A stretch of 64,000 bases of DNA from Diphasiastrum complanatum (taxonomy: Eukaryota > Streptophyta > Lycopodiopsida > Lycopodiales > Lycopodiaceae): NCBI GenBank assembly GCA_029204225.1, contig CM055092.1, forward strand, positions 74,910,383-74,974,382. Direction: 5' to 3'. The position numbers and the translations under genes were made by a program. Every line of letters begins with the position of its first letter. Position 1 is the stretch's first letter. Shown here in pieces: positions 47,202 through 58,600 of the stretch. The notes below the pieces were generated by a model. It was not told the DNA's origin, did no database searches, and saw nothing but the letters and a program-made list of their open reading frames with translations.

Positions 47202-47214
47202 GGATCTGATACCA
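47202..47214 (-). other. Copia E primer-binding site
   Basis: The minus strand reads TGGTATCAGATCC directly after an LTR end CTTTCACA, the position and sequence expected for initiator Met tRNA priming. Confidence 0.8.
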
Positions 47215-48061
47215 TGTGAAAGTATAGTACTTTAGGACCATAAATGGATCTACAAAAGATTCACAATAGTGATCGGATGCTTGCTTTACAATCTATCAAA
47301 AAACTAGACACAAAAAAGTTGATCAAGATTGGCAATTTGACAAACAACAAGCAAGAACAATCAAAAGATTGATCATTCATCAAATCCGACTTCCCATGTG
47401 TGTACTACAGGCTGTAGTATGGCCTGCAATATGAGAAACAAGTACAAATTTATTTGGCTTCATTTGGATCACAAAAACTCAATGTACAATGTGGAGTAGC
47501 TCGAGATTGCCAATGAGCTCCAAAAAAATAATCTATTTTCTCACTATGGAGAGATGGAATACATAGCAAAAGTGACTTCCTTTGTGAAGTTAGGTGTATT
47601 TTTAGCATTTAATAAGGAAGTTAACTTGGCTCTCTTGCCCTAATTAGCAACCCTAGCCTAATTCCTAGAGTCATGCCTAGTAGGTGACTAGTTGGTCAAT
47701 TTTCATCTTAAACTTAGGCGTAGGTCCTATAATCTAGGAATCACTACCAAAATGACATGACCAACATACCATCCTTCACGGTGTATGTTAGATATGTGCC
47801 AGTGTGTGCCTCTACGGAAGCGACAGCCTCGAACGACTCTTCCGTTTGGGCGACTACCTTGTGTGCATCAGGCCACACACGCTGACAATGCAGGTCCTTT
47901 GCCTGAGCCTTCTTAATCTCCTCGATGAGATCACTGTCAACCACAATAAAGCTCATCTGATGCAGTATCCGTGATAGTGCATCAGCGACCACATTTTCCT
48001 TCCCCCCTTTAGACTTGATATAATTTTGGCCTCTACCAAGCTTATTTTTGCATTTTTCACA
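47215..48061 (-). repeat. Shared copia LTR between elements E and D, carrying a gypsy fragment
   Basis: The left edge (TGTGAAAGTATAGTAC) abuts a primer-binding site. The right edge (TTTTTGCATTTTTCACA) abuts the purine tract TTTTGAGGAG of element D. The last 39 bp are the same as the end of the D 5' LTR (51891-51929). One LTR with a primer site on one side and a purine tract on the other is the middle LTR of a tandem pair. A gypsy fragment lies inside it. Confidence 0.65.
47738..48030 (-). pseudogene. Gypsy fragment: end of RNase H and start of integrase
   Basis: The minus strand reads GKENVVADALSRILHQMSFI, the conserved end of gypsy RNase H. It continues with KKAQAKDLHCQRVWPDAHKV and TYTVKDGMLVMSFW, the linker to integrase. 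There are no LTRs or other domains. It lies inside a copia LTR. Confidence 0.75.
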
Positions 48062-51000
48062 CTCCTCAAAAATCTAGCTTGGTAAATCTAGCTTGATGGA
48101 AAAAATGATGATCTTGAACTTGACTCCATGGGCTGAATTGGTCTTTGTTGGTTCAAAAGGTGTGAAGATCAGCCAATGAGCTTGATGTTGATCTGAAATC
48201 ACCATATCCATGATAGTGCTTCTTTGATGTTGACATCTTTGATGAGCTTGAGAGCTTTGCACCATCCTAGCACCTCCAAAATTGATTCCTTCCAATTTTC
48301 ATGTAGATGCTTGACCTTGAGGCTTGCTCCTTCACATGAGATATGCTCCTCTTTCCCTTGAAATGTGAGCCACATGGGTTCACCCATGTTTCTTGAGTTT
48401 CTTTTTGGAATCACAACTTGAGAAGGTCTCTCCTCCTCAATCCTTGGCACACTTGAACCTTGAGATGACTCCTTAAGATCCTCTTGATGATGCTCCTTCT
48501 TGATAGAAATCCGAGACCTCCATGTCTCATAATGATCACAACAAGTATGACCATTCAATATGCACTTCCTATGATTATCAAGTTCTAGCATAAGTCCAAA
48601 AATCACCACAACTTGGCATGATTTTTCCAATATTGAAATCAAAAGGTATCTCCATCTCAATAAGGCTAACTACTTGCTTATGGATATAAGTGTCCACTTT
48701 GGATGCTTCACTTATTCTCATAAGAAGTTTACAACTTGCCTTTAGGATTGAAAACATACAATTTTCATCTTTATGAATGAACACATCATTCATGATCTTA
48801 TTGAAACCAAAAAATCCTACATTATGAAGATATTTCCATTTCCTTGAGTTCATAACTAATGTAAGCTTACAAGGAAAACATATTTTGCTATCTTTTAAGG
48901 CATCACACTCAACTAGTATTGCCTTAATCCACCTTTGAGATACAAAAATCTCTTCAAAGCAAAATGGTTCTTCATAAGTTGACATGAGAGCATAAATCAA
49001 ACTATTTTCATTTTGTGATTGCTCCTTATTCTTGATTGATTTTTCTTGGATAATAACAATATGTTTGAACTTGTCCAAAGTTCCAAGCAAAATACTTTCC
49101 AAGGACATAAAATAAATCCAAGTTACTTTCATGAAAGTGACATCTATCTTTGCATCTTGAACCAAACAATGCACTTCCAAATGAAAAATTTCAAAAGATT
49201 TGACATGTGTTGTGATGGACTCTTGAAGACAAATCTTGCAAGTCCTTGTGAGAACTTGAAGCTCCATCCTTCACCTCGACCCCCTTGCTTTGGTTCTCCT
49301 TGGATGGACTGGTCTTCTTTTTGTAGCATCTTGAGAAAAAATATCCTCCCTTGCCACAAAGGTTGCACTCAGGATCCTTTCTTTCCTTCAATAGGATGCC
49401 ACCTATTGATGCCATGTGAATAAAAACCTGTGATATGATTCTACAAATGTAATTTGTGACTTTCAAGAGACTAGATTTGAACATCTTCAACAATCTAGAA
49501 GTATCTACAAAAGATCTAGCTCACAAACCTAAGAATCAATCTTCACAGTAATGACTAGTCACTTGGAAACTTTGCTTTGATCACTAAGACAAAAGTACAC
49601 AATATTTGAATCAAATCACTAAAGAAATCAGATCCAATCTCCTATTGTACTCATCAAATACCAATGACTCTTTCTTTTGAAAGTTGAAATGGATATGAAA
49701 AAGATTTGTCACCTACTTTTCACTTGACTAGTTCTCTCAACACTTGAGATTCTTGAACAAAAGATGGGTTTTGTTTAAAACACATGAAAATCAAACTTAA
49801 TCACTTCTTTTGGACTCACTCTTGACCCAGATAATCTCACTCTTGAGATTTAGAATGAATTTGATTTGATTTGAAAACAAACTATACCACCAATTTTTCA
49901 CAAAGCTTAAAAATTTAGACAACTAGAGATTCACAAAGATCTCAACCATGCATGAATACTCAAATATGGACTCCTCCTCATTCTAGACATCCAATGGGAT
50001 CACAAATTGACCCTCACACTCTCACAAAGAAAGTTGAATAGAACTAATTTGAGTTTCATACATACTATGTCAATTTTTGCTCAACAAATTGAATTCAATC
50101 ACTCCTATTGGATTCCACCAATTACTCTACCTTTTAAGACTTGGAATGAAATTCAAAATCAAAAGTTGTGATTTTTCTCACTAAGATATTGTGCTTCAAA
50201 GAGCTAATGCCACTTAGAAAGATTTGATCACCTAGGAAGAGACAAACCCTCCACCAATAACAACACATAATGAGCTTCTAGATCTTGCCTTCTACAAAGG
50301 AAGGAACTCTTAGAAAATTGGATCTCTCTCTACACATTTGCCATAGACACCTTAATGACTCTTTTCAAACCTTACAATCACTCAAACAAATTGAGTAGGA
50401 TTGAACAATGTGACTTGGATCTCAATCTCTTTTCTAGAACTCTCAATTGAAGCCAATCTATGTCAAATTCTACAAAAGATTTGCATAGATGCTCTATATG
50501 CTCTCAAAGGTTTCACTTGGAGGACAAATCCAAAGATGTTTTCTAGCAAATTGATGCTTCTAAACTTGACCCTATCACTCTTGAACAAATCTAGAGTGAT
50601 GGTACAATGGATTTCAACCTATCACTCTTGAACAAATCTAGAGTGATTTGCATATCACTCCTTAATTTATGATTTTTAGCAAAATCTCTCTTAACTTCAA
50701 CATACACTCACAAAATCAGAGAAAATCATTTAATTCTCCTAATTCAAGATTCAATTTTAATTTTTTTGGCTGATCTAATCCAAGAACTAATTAAAGGATT
50801 AGATTCTCTATAGAAAATGCTTGATTTTGCACTAAAAATCTCTCAAATTGGGTGTGTGAGTCAAATTGTACAAATTTTTGAATTTTCTTAGTCAAAACCG
50901 GAGCTGTACGGCCTCACACGTGTGAAAAGAATTCCTACAGCCCACAACAAGATCTGGACCAAAAATTTTGAGAATAGCTATCAAATCCAACTCGCTACAC

Positions 51001-51098
51001 AAAATTTGACTAGTTTCCAAAAAACTGCTAATTTTGGCTTTGATTTAGATTAACCCTATCAATTTCAACAAAACCTCTTGTACTAGGCTCTGATACCA
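48062..51098 (-). mobile_element. Copia element D interior, mostly non-coding or decayed
   Basis: The interior runs from the primer site (about 51086-51098) to the purine tract at 48062. A zinc knuckle (ECNLCGKGGYFFSRCYKK, 49370-49320) follows 1.6 kb of leader. The frames 49267-48578 and 48660-48199 hold a piece like the integrase-RT linker (FVSQRWIKAILVECDALKDS) and a Glu/Lys-rich linker (SIKKEHHQEDLKESSQGSSV). No protease, integrase core, RT or RNase H was seen, so the element depended on others for movement. Confidence 0.65.
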
Positions 51099-51929
51099 TG
51101 TGGAAAAAGTACAAAAAGGACCAAGAGTGGATCCTAATCTGATCCTCAAGAGGGATTTGTTGTCAGATTACTTGATCTATCAATCTACTTCAGATTAAGA
51201 TCAATCTAGATCAATTTCAGACACAAAATCCTAACAAGAACAATCATTAATTGAAGGTAAGTGTACTTTATGGTTTCACACATGTGAAGCACTGTCTGAG
51301 TACGGACTCCAACCTGAAAATCAAGTACACATTGGTAGAACCTCAAACAATCAAAACAAATGTAGACAAATGGAGAGAATCACTCAAAATTGCTTCCAAA
51401 ACCAAGATTGGTGTCTCACAATGATTATGGACAAATGTGGCTCTATATATACAATAACTGGGAGCTCGTGGTACTGATCATTCCTCTGATCCCACATGTG
51501 TGAAGGTGCTTTGTCATATGATGATTCATCATGCAAAACTAACACTTGGACAAAACCTTCTATTTTGAGCACTTTTGGTCCATTTTCCTTCTATATGAAG
51601 ATCTACTTGGAGATCTTCTAGAATTCAAAATTCGCCTACTTCAGCTTATTCCACACGTGTGAGCTTTACTCTACACATGGGATATGACACCTAACCAAAA
51701 TATTTGGCTCATGCAAACAATAGATTGATGCCATGTGTCATATATCTAGAAAACTAGTTTTTGGCCTTTTTAGCCACTAGAACTTGAATTAAATCATATG
51801 TACAATCTATATGATTATGGTACATGACAAGTACACTATTTTCACACGTGAGAACAGGCTCCACACATGTGTGTTTATCTATATACAAGATTTTTGGCCT
51901 CTACCAAGCTTATTTTTGCATTTTTCACA
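51099..51929 (-). repeat. Copia D 5' LTR (831 bp)
   Basis: In plus orientation it starts TGTGGAAAAAGTAC right after the complement of the primer-binding site (TGATACCATG, 51091-51100) and ends GCATTTTTCACA at 51929. It contains the CACACGTGTGA-type palindromes also seen in the copia C LTR. Confidence 0.75.
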
Positions 51930-51934
51930 TCTCG

Positions 51935-52720
51935 CATGTGACAGATGTCAGATCTACCCTTTTAGGTACGGCGCATTTATTTTGCCAATCAAAAGTCGCC
52001 ACGTGTTCCTTCGCCACTTTTCCACATGTGCGAAATAATTTTTATAAATAGATCTTTTGGGACATGGATTCTCACGCAAATTCACGATTGCTTTGCCAGA
52101 TATTGATTTCAAGCGTGCCGCTTGCTCTCATTACAACTCGTTGGCTATTATGCGTCTGGATCCGATACTGCATCGTATGGTATCGCATTCAAGCGCGTCT
52201 CGCATACCTTTTATTTTCTGGTCGTTGTTCTTGCGCTCGGATCCGATACTCCAACTTCAAAATTCTCTCTCGAGCTCCAGCTTGATTCTTTTTTTAATGA
52301 ATTTTCGAGACACGTGTCGTCTGATGATTAGTCCACGTGGAATGTCCGTACTGACAATGATGGCCAAATTATAAGGACACGTGGGCTGTGACACGTGCGC
52401 GAATCCCTTGATGACGTGTGTCATTCTCACACGTGACAGATGTCAGATCAATCATTCAAGGTACTATGCATTTATTTGGGCCAATCACATGTCGACACGT
52501 GTTCCTTTGCCACTTCTCCACACGTGCGAAAATTTTTATATAAATAGGTATTTTTCGGCTCGAATTTTCACGCAAATTTACGATTGCTTTGCCGGATATC
52601 GATTTCAAGCGCCGCTTTACGTCTCGTTGACTATTATGCGCCTGGCTCCGATACTGCATCCTCCGGTATCGCATTCAAGCGTGTTTCATATCCCTTTTCT
52701 TTCCTGCTCGTTGTTCTTGC
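51935..52720 (+). promoter_or_regulatory. Duplicated promoter-like region with G-boxes and TATA boxes
   Basis: Two tandem related copies (about 51935-52240 and 52433-52720) share GTGACAGATGTCAGATC, GACACGTGTTCC/GCCACGTGTTCC (G-box), TATAAATAG, TCACGCAAATT.ACGATTGC, GATTTCAAGCG and GCATTCAAGCG blocks in the same order. The TATA boxes are near 52041 and 52540. The first ATG of the downstream frame is at 52824. The second copy is the likelier promoter for the plus-strand gene of the unclassified transposon. Confidence 0.6.
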
Positions 52721-52823
52721 CAATATCTCTTTCGAGTGCATGTTGCCTGGACTTGCTTGTCTGACCTGGTGTTTGCGCCTGAGAGCGATATTTGGAACTT
52801 CAGTTCTGTTATTTTTGTTTAAA

Positions 52824-53157
52824 ATGTCTAATTTTGAATCCAGTTTGGTTTCTTTTTTTAATGATTTTGGTATTACTAATAGGTTGGACTATTTCAAATC
52901 TCTTTTTTCTCCTTTTCTTTTTATTCTACCTTTTATAATTGAGGGCCCTGGTGTGGAGGCATTTTCTGAGATATATCTCAGATTTAAGTCCCTGCTCAAT
53001 ACTCCGTTATTCAAGTCTCAGAATAAAGACATGATTCATTATTAGGACTTGGTGGCACTCGACAAGCATATCTATAAAGCTAAGCTTGATAGAATGTTTA
53101 CCAGGTTACATAATGATTTCAAGTCTGTAGATGAGTGCCCAATTCATAATAAAAAAT
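52824..53157 (+). pseudogene. Unclassified transposon, plus-strand gene, first part
   Basis: ATG at 52824 opens MSNFESSLVSFFNDFGITNR, FKSLFSPFLFILPF and EIYLRFKSLLNTPLFKSQNK, with a TAG at 53043. The same frame continues DLVALDKHIYKAKLDRMFTR LHNDFKSVDECP to 53157. No family was recognised. It is followed by a pyrimidine-rich stretch and AG-type acceptors before an acidic frame at 53204, so a spliced protein is likely. The stop may be a recent lesion. Confidence 0.45.
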
Positions 53158-53203
53158 TTAGATTTGTTGATTTTTAGTCTGCTTTTGTTTTTTTTTTCTT
53201 CTT

Positions 53204-54278
53204 TTGTTAAATATTTCTGACGATTCGGACTCTGTGCCCTCCACTTCTGAAGCAGCTTCTTCTAGTGGTACAAAGTCTGAAAAGTCAAAGATTGTAGATA
53301 TAGAAACTTTTTTTATTGATATGAGTGTTAATTTAGATGATTGTTCTGATTTTGATCCTGTTCGAAATAGGTCTACCTTTATAGGCCCTAGAACACCCAT
53401 CACCCTTTCTCCTTCTGATAAATGTTTGATCACTTTGCCTACTTATAATATAGATAATAATTCATTTTTGACAATATCAGATATATCGGATTTTTTTGAC
53501 TTCACTGAAATTGAGACTCTTTGCATTTTGAGCAAAGAGCTTGATGAATTTTTGGATATTATTGATTTTGATGCTGATGATCTTCTCCCTGGTGTTGACG
53601 ATGTACATAAAAATAAATTTTATTCAGGGAAAGATTGCTTGAAAATGGTTGTGGAAGAAATGTGCAACAAAGAAGATGATCTGCCTTCTGAGGAGGACTT
53701 TTTTAGAATCACAGCCAACTGTCTATTCACCAACAATATTGACTCGAAAGGTGGACATAATATTGATGGTGAGACAGTAATCAGAGAAGACAAAGTCGAA
53801 TGCGTAAGTTTTTGTCTCTTATCAGATACTAGTAGATTTTTTATGTCAGATTATATACTGGAGCTTACTTTGTTTTTTATCATTTTAGAAAATAATTTTC
53901 CTTGATGATTTCGCAATTCGTCGAGGAGGGCAAAGATTTTCTACGAGAGAATTTTCAAGAGATCATGCACTCGGGCACTATCTAAAGTCCTTCACGAATA
54001 ATGAGATAAGTGTTGCCCATTCAAAGTTTTATCAACATGGTGAAACTATGATTATGGCAATCAAGGCACTGTCTCATTTTCTTGGAGGACATAATTTTAA
54101 TAAGGTGCATAAAATAATTTTTGTAAAGAAAACTATTGCGGTTAAAATTCTAGGATATGGACCAGTGAATTCCATGTTCAGATCATCTCATTTTGCAGTG
54201 TATGCTGATTACGTTGATCTTAGTAAGCATGAAAACTATGAGCTATTGGATCCATACGAAAGAAATTTTTTTGCATGA
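53204..54278 (+). CDS. Unclassified transposon, plus-strand gene, acidic part plus C-terminal domain
   Basis: The frame 53204-53800 encodes a very acidic protein (SDDSDSVPSTSEAASSSGTK, DADDLLPGVDDVHKNKFYSG). A donor GC|GTAAGT near 53801 and an acceptor TTTTAG near 53888 join it to FLDDFAIRRGGQRFSTREFS, DHALGHYLKSFTNNEISVAH, SHFLGGHNFNKVHKIIFVKK and HENYELLDPYERNFFA, ending at 54278. The basic C-terminal part resembles no family known to me. It ends about 150 bp from the end of the minus-strand transposase gene. The acidic/basic layout would fit an accessory transposition protein, but that is inference. Confidence 0.5.
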
Positions 54279-54493
54279 TTCTAAGTTGCAACTTTCATTG
54301 GAAAAAATATCGGAAGTAGATTAGATACTGCTGAATTGTACTTTGTAAATATTTTTATTTAATATACAAAATTTTATTGTGTGTCTATAGCCTACTGGCT
54401 TGTATAAATTTGCATGATTTTTGAAATTTTTTTATAATCCGTCAATTTTGTATTATGACGAATTTGGATTCTTCTGTAAAACCATTGGAAAAG

Positions 54494-56888
54494 TTACAGT
54501 ATATAGCTGTTTTTTGTGCTAGTCCCGCCATGTTGTGTACTTTTATGAAATGTCGCTCTTGCTTGCCAATGAGATTTTTCCATTCCTTGCGATGACCATA
54601 TGCTAAGTCTTCCACTATTTCTTGCAAAGAATGTCGAATGATGTCGTAATATGTGCTGCATGTCATAAAAACACAATCTAAATCAGTACCAAAAGTATCT
54701 AATTTAATTGCACATATTTGTCTATGGTAGTGTAAAATCAAAATCTTACCATATAATGTGTTATATGATCAACACCCCATGCACTCTGAACTGCATCCAT
54801 AAATTCATTGGTTGTTTTTTGTATCATTTGAACATCAGTATTTGAAAATTTATCTTTTCTCAAGTATTTCACCATGTTGTCTAACTTTTTCCAAACTTCT
54901 ACTTTGTGTATACGAGTAGAACCTTCTTCTTCGAAATCTTGAGTTGTTGTAATAATTTCTTTCCAAACCGTGTATTGAACCTTAGATTGTTTGCCAGAAT
55001 AATTTGATAAAAATCTACGAGCTTTAGATCCTCCAATGCTCGGCTTGCATGGAATATTTCTTGTTTTACCTGATAACTTGTCATCTTTTTTTATTTTAAC
55101 GTGGCCTTTATGTAAGCCTGCTTTGGACAAAACATCCTCTAATCTGGAAATAGCTTCCTTTGTAGAGGCCTCTGGCTTGGAATTCCATGCAAACAAGATG
55201 TGAAGCTATATTATCTTTTCTATAATACGCACCTCCGCATACAGATATGAACATTTCGTAGAGGAATCGGTAGTACAGGTTTCCAATTAGGATATTCTCG
55301 ATTTCTTGATATTCCTGTACTCCTTGTCATGTCTTTTGCTGTTTTCATGCAGTACAAACAAGGGTGTTTAGAGTTGGCGCCATGAGATACATTGAACATA
55401 CATTTTAACGTCTTCAGATCTCCTGCTAAATGCCATTCAATGCTAAAAGTGCCAATTCCAGGAATATTGAGTGGAACTCCCTCCATGTGATTTTTTATGT
55501 TGGCAGGATATGATGTTCTATTAAATATCCATGAGAGAATGTTATGGTCTTCTTTCGGCACCTATAAGAGAATACAAAAACGTGATTAGCCTCATAATAT
55601 CAACACAGAGAAGATTTTAGATATGAAATCCATATGCAAATGATTATCCCTATTTATAATGCGAAAGAACTGCTATACCTGAAATGCTGCCAACCACCAG
55701 ATATCATTTTTTGATTGAACACTGAAATTGAGGCCTTCTGAGTCCTCTGAATCTGAAAGTGCTCCATTCATGATTGTGAGACTGACTCTTTTCATTTTTT
55801 GTCCTTTTATGATTTCAGACTCATCTAACTTGAGAACAACTATCAACTTATTATTGACATTCTCATTTGTAATACCGTAAAAATCTATGATGAATGTTAA
55901 TAACTGATTAATGTCAATAAATAAATTGTTGGAATTGTTATATGCTAGACTTTCTCCTTTTGAGCAATACACTTCATTGATATGAGATGGATTACCAACT
56001 ATTGTCTGCATACCATGGTTTAACATGTCTTTTTTTTAAAAAAGATGAAATGGTCGTGGGATTGGAAACTTTTTAATATATACCTGTGCAAATGCCTCCT
56101 TTATCATCTTAAACATTGTTGCATATGCTTCCTATTGATGCTAGAAAAGTCACATGCCCCTTGAAGGAATGTAGTGTCTAATATTTTTTAAACTTCATCC
56201 ATAATGCTATAAGCCTTAATCTTTTTCATTTTGTTATTATTTAACATTGATTTCATAGATTTAGAAGTCAAGATAGAGCCTAGTGAGTTTCCAATTGAAA
56301 TCTCATCACCTGATCTGCATTGCAAACATAATGTTCATGAAAATGTTAGTAGAAATTAGGACACTCATAGTATTCACAACAATATATAATAAGCAAATCA
56401 ACAGAAAGTTGAAATGAATAAATAACAAAATTAGTGATTATGAATAAATCAAAAAGTTCAAGCAATTTTCAATACCAAATAAGCTATAACTTACTTGAAT
56501 GCACGGATTTGTTTTTTTCTATGACCTCCTCTGGATGATAGATCACATATATCCTTGTTTACCAGTCTTTTTCTCTTATTGCTTCGGACCTTTTTGTTGA
56601 GCACATCCATATCTTTAACAAGAGACAAATATGAGATACGCAGGGATTGAAATGCAATTTTTATCTCATCATTACTAGTTGTATAATGATGCAAAGAAAA
56701 TTTCAACCTTTGGATCTCCTCTTTGAGCATCTCATTTTCATCCAAACAAGTTTTTATCTTTGTAGATTTTTCTTCACACTCCTTTGATATTTTTCTTAAT
56801 TCCTCTTCCAAATAATGTATTCTTTGCATTGAATGTGCATTCCCATAGAGCATCAAATTCTCACAGTAACCCAAAAGGCCATTTTTAC
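54494..56888 (-). CDS. Unclassified DNA transposon: DDE-like transposase, exons left of the copia insertion
   Basis: Minus-strand exons read in order as follows. 56874-56491: coiled-coil segment EEELRKISKECEEKS...LDENEMLKEEIQRLKF and a Lys/Arg-rich end. About 56310-56090: frameshifted. 56030-55679: VVLKLDESEIIKGQKMKRVS and QSKNDIWWLAAFQ. 55561-55220: VPKEDHNILSWIFNRT, IEWHLAGDLKTLKCMFNVSH and GANSKHPCLYC. 55196-54738: basic region. 54676-54494: GMEKSHWQARATFHKSTQHG G, then stop. KLDES and AGDLK could be the first two acids of a DDE nuclease, and CLYC a zinc-binding pair. Splice joins such as CAG|GTATAG at 55678 and ATAG|GTG at 55562 are consensus. The family was not identified. Confidence 0.55.
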
Positions 56889-56893
56889 CATGA

Positions 56894-57543
56894 TGTGAAA
56901 GATTTCAGATCCTTAAGATCCAATCTACTTGAATGATCTTTGGTTAGAAAGAGAAATACACTACCAATTTCACCAATGTAGAAAAATCAGCATCTACACA
57001 CAATTTGAGATGCAAACACTAATAGAACTTGATCAAACTTGAATGAAATGATTATGTACTGTTGCTGTCCGTACAAAACCAGCAAGCTACTGTATTTCAC
57101 ACGTGTGGATCCAAAAATAGCAAATATAGATCATTCTACACATAGAATTGCAAGCAATCACCAAGATAGTGCACCAATGGATAGTAGAACCCAAGAGAAC
57201 CATGTATAAACATGAAATGAGATAGAGAAGAGAGAAGATGACTCTCTCTACGAGTTAAATCCTTTTATAGCAGGTCCAAACCCTATTTGGCCACTTGGCT
57301 TTTCCACCAAAATGCTAACGCTACCAATTTTGGGTCTAGATTCAATGTACCCAACTTATTCAAATTAAATCTACTCAAACTCGCATTCTATCTTTCCCAC
57401 ACTTTCAAAAAGTGTTTATTCAAATGAAATTTAGACTAATGAACTTTGAAAAGTCAACCTCTAAGTCTAAAACAAGTTTTGGCCTCAATATGCCAAATTT
57501 GGAAATATTGCAAAATGTGATGAAACTAGTTGAATCTTTCACA
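56894..57543 (-). repeat. Copia C 3' LTR (650 bp)
   Basis: In plus orientation it starts TGTGAAAGATTTCAGATC and ends TTGAATCTTTCACA. CTCCCTCTTCAACTAG (the complement of the purine tract) follows at 57544. CATGA precedes it. Confidence 0.95.
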
Positions 57544-57619
57544 CTCCCTCTTCAACTAGTTTTAGCATAGACTTTGATAATACTCCAAGTGAAGTCCTAT
57601 GCTTCATGAACAAGTCTTT

Positions 57620-57790
57620 TCACAATGCTTTGGTGAAGATATCAGCTACACATTCCCTTGAAGACACATGTTGAAGCTCCACCTCCTTTGCAATGACTCG
57701 CTCCCTCACAAAATGATATTGTATCTCAATATGCTTGCTCCTAGCATAGTTATAGACAATAGAACTTTGATCCATCATAAGAATGATCTT
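57620..57790 (-). pseudogene. Copia C: RNase H terminal fragment
   Basis: The minus strand reads MMDQSSIVYNYARSKHIEIQ and YHFVRERVIAKEVELQHVSS, then ADIFTKAL, the conserved end of copia RNase H. The rest of RNase H and all of RT upstream are absent. Confidence 0.85.
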
Positions 57791-58600
57791 CTTCCTAAGA
57801 ATAGACCTTCTTTCAATTATCATGTAATGCTCAAAATAGAAACAACCATAATTGATATAGAGAATAGTGTCCACTTGGGATGCTTCACTATTTCTTACAT
57901 CAATTTTACATGTAAAAATGTGACTAGAATATGAAGAATCAAATAGAATGTAAGTGAGATGATTCCACCATGCTTCCAACTCTGAACTCTCTGGAAAAAT
58001 ACAGCAAACAACCAATAAATGTGAGTGATCAACTTTTGCTTGCATGTCTTCTCCTCCTTTGTCCTTTGTTGACTTGTATCCACCATGATACTCCATGAAT
58101 GAGCCTCCATCTTCATCTTGCCATAAGATGCCATCATCACTTGATGAATTGGACATGAATGAGTGACATAATGAGCCTCCAATAGCTTCATTTCCATCAG
58201 CAAAACCAGCCAAGAATGCTAGTACAAATCCAACATCAAAAAAATGCTCACCAATGTAGCTAGTTTTACCATATCTTGACAATTTGCACACATCCACATG
58301 AAAGCTCAAACATGAGATAGAACAAGTAAAGTAAACTTGAACAACACTTCCTTGCTGCTCCTTTGACCTTACTTGAGTCTTCAATATGCTGTAAAAACAT
58401 ATCCATAACACCTTTGCCAATTACCTCTCCTTTGATGCTCTTGACTAGCTCCAAATTGCCACCTTCCCTTTTGACTAGTTGAAGCGCTTTGAGATCAACT
58501 TCTTGATCTTCAACTTGATCATCAAAGTTATTAAACAAACTTTGTTTTCCAGATCCGATACTTGATTTTACAGCAAGATAACATCCATCCACTTGCATAG
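57790..58600 (-). other. Foreign module replacing RT in copia C
   Basis: Frames 58420-57790 and 58670-58266 are open and smooth: EDQEVDLKALQLVKREGGNL, KGVMDMFLQHIEDSSKVKGA, KTSYIGEHFFDVGFVLAFLA, DDGILWQDEDGGSFMEYHGG and HIFTCKIDVRNSEASQVDTI. None is an RT, RNase H or integrase motif. A second diverged copy is at 63290-64000. It could be a captured host-gene or other transposon segment. Its origin is unknown. Confidence 0.55.

Noticed and set aside
53158-53433. Minus-strand Lys/Glu-rich frame opposite the acidic protein
   Set aside because: It is the complement of the acidic coding sequence, and the splice sites and frame length favour the plus strand.
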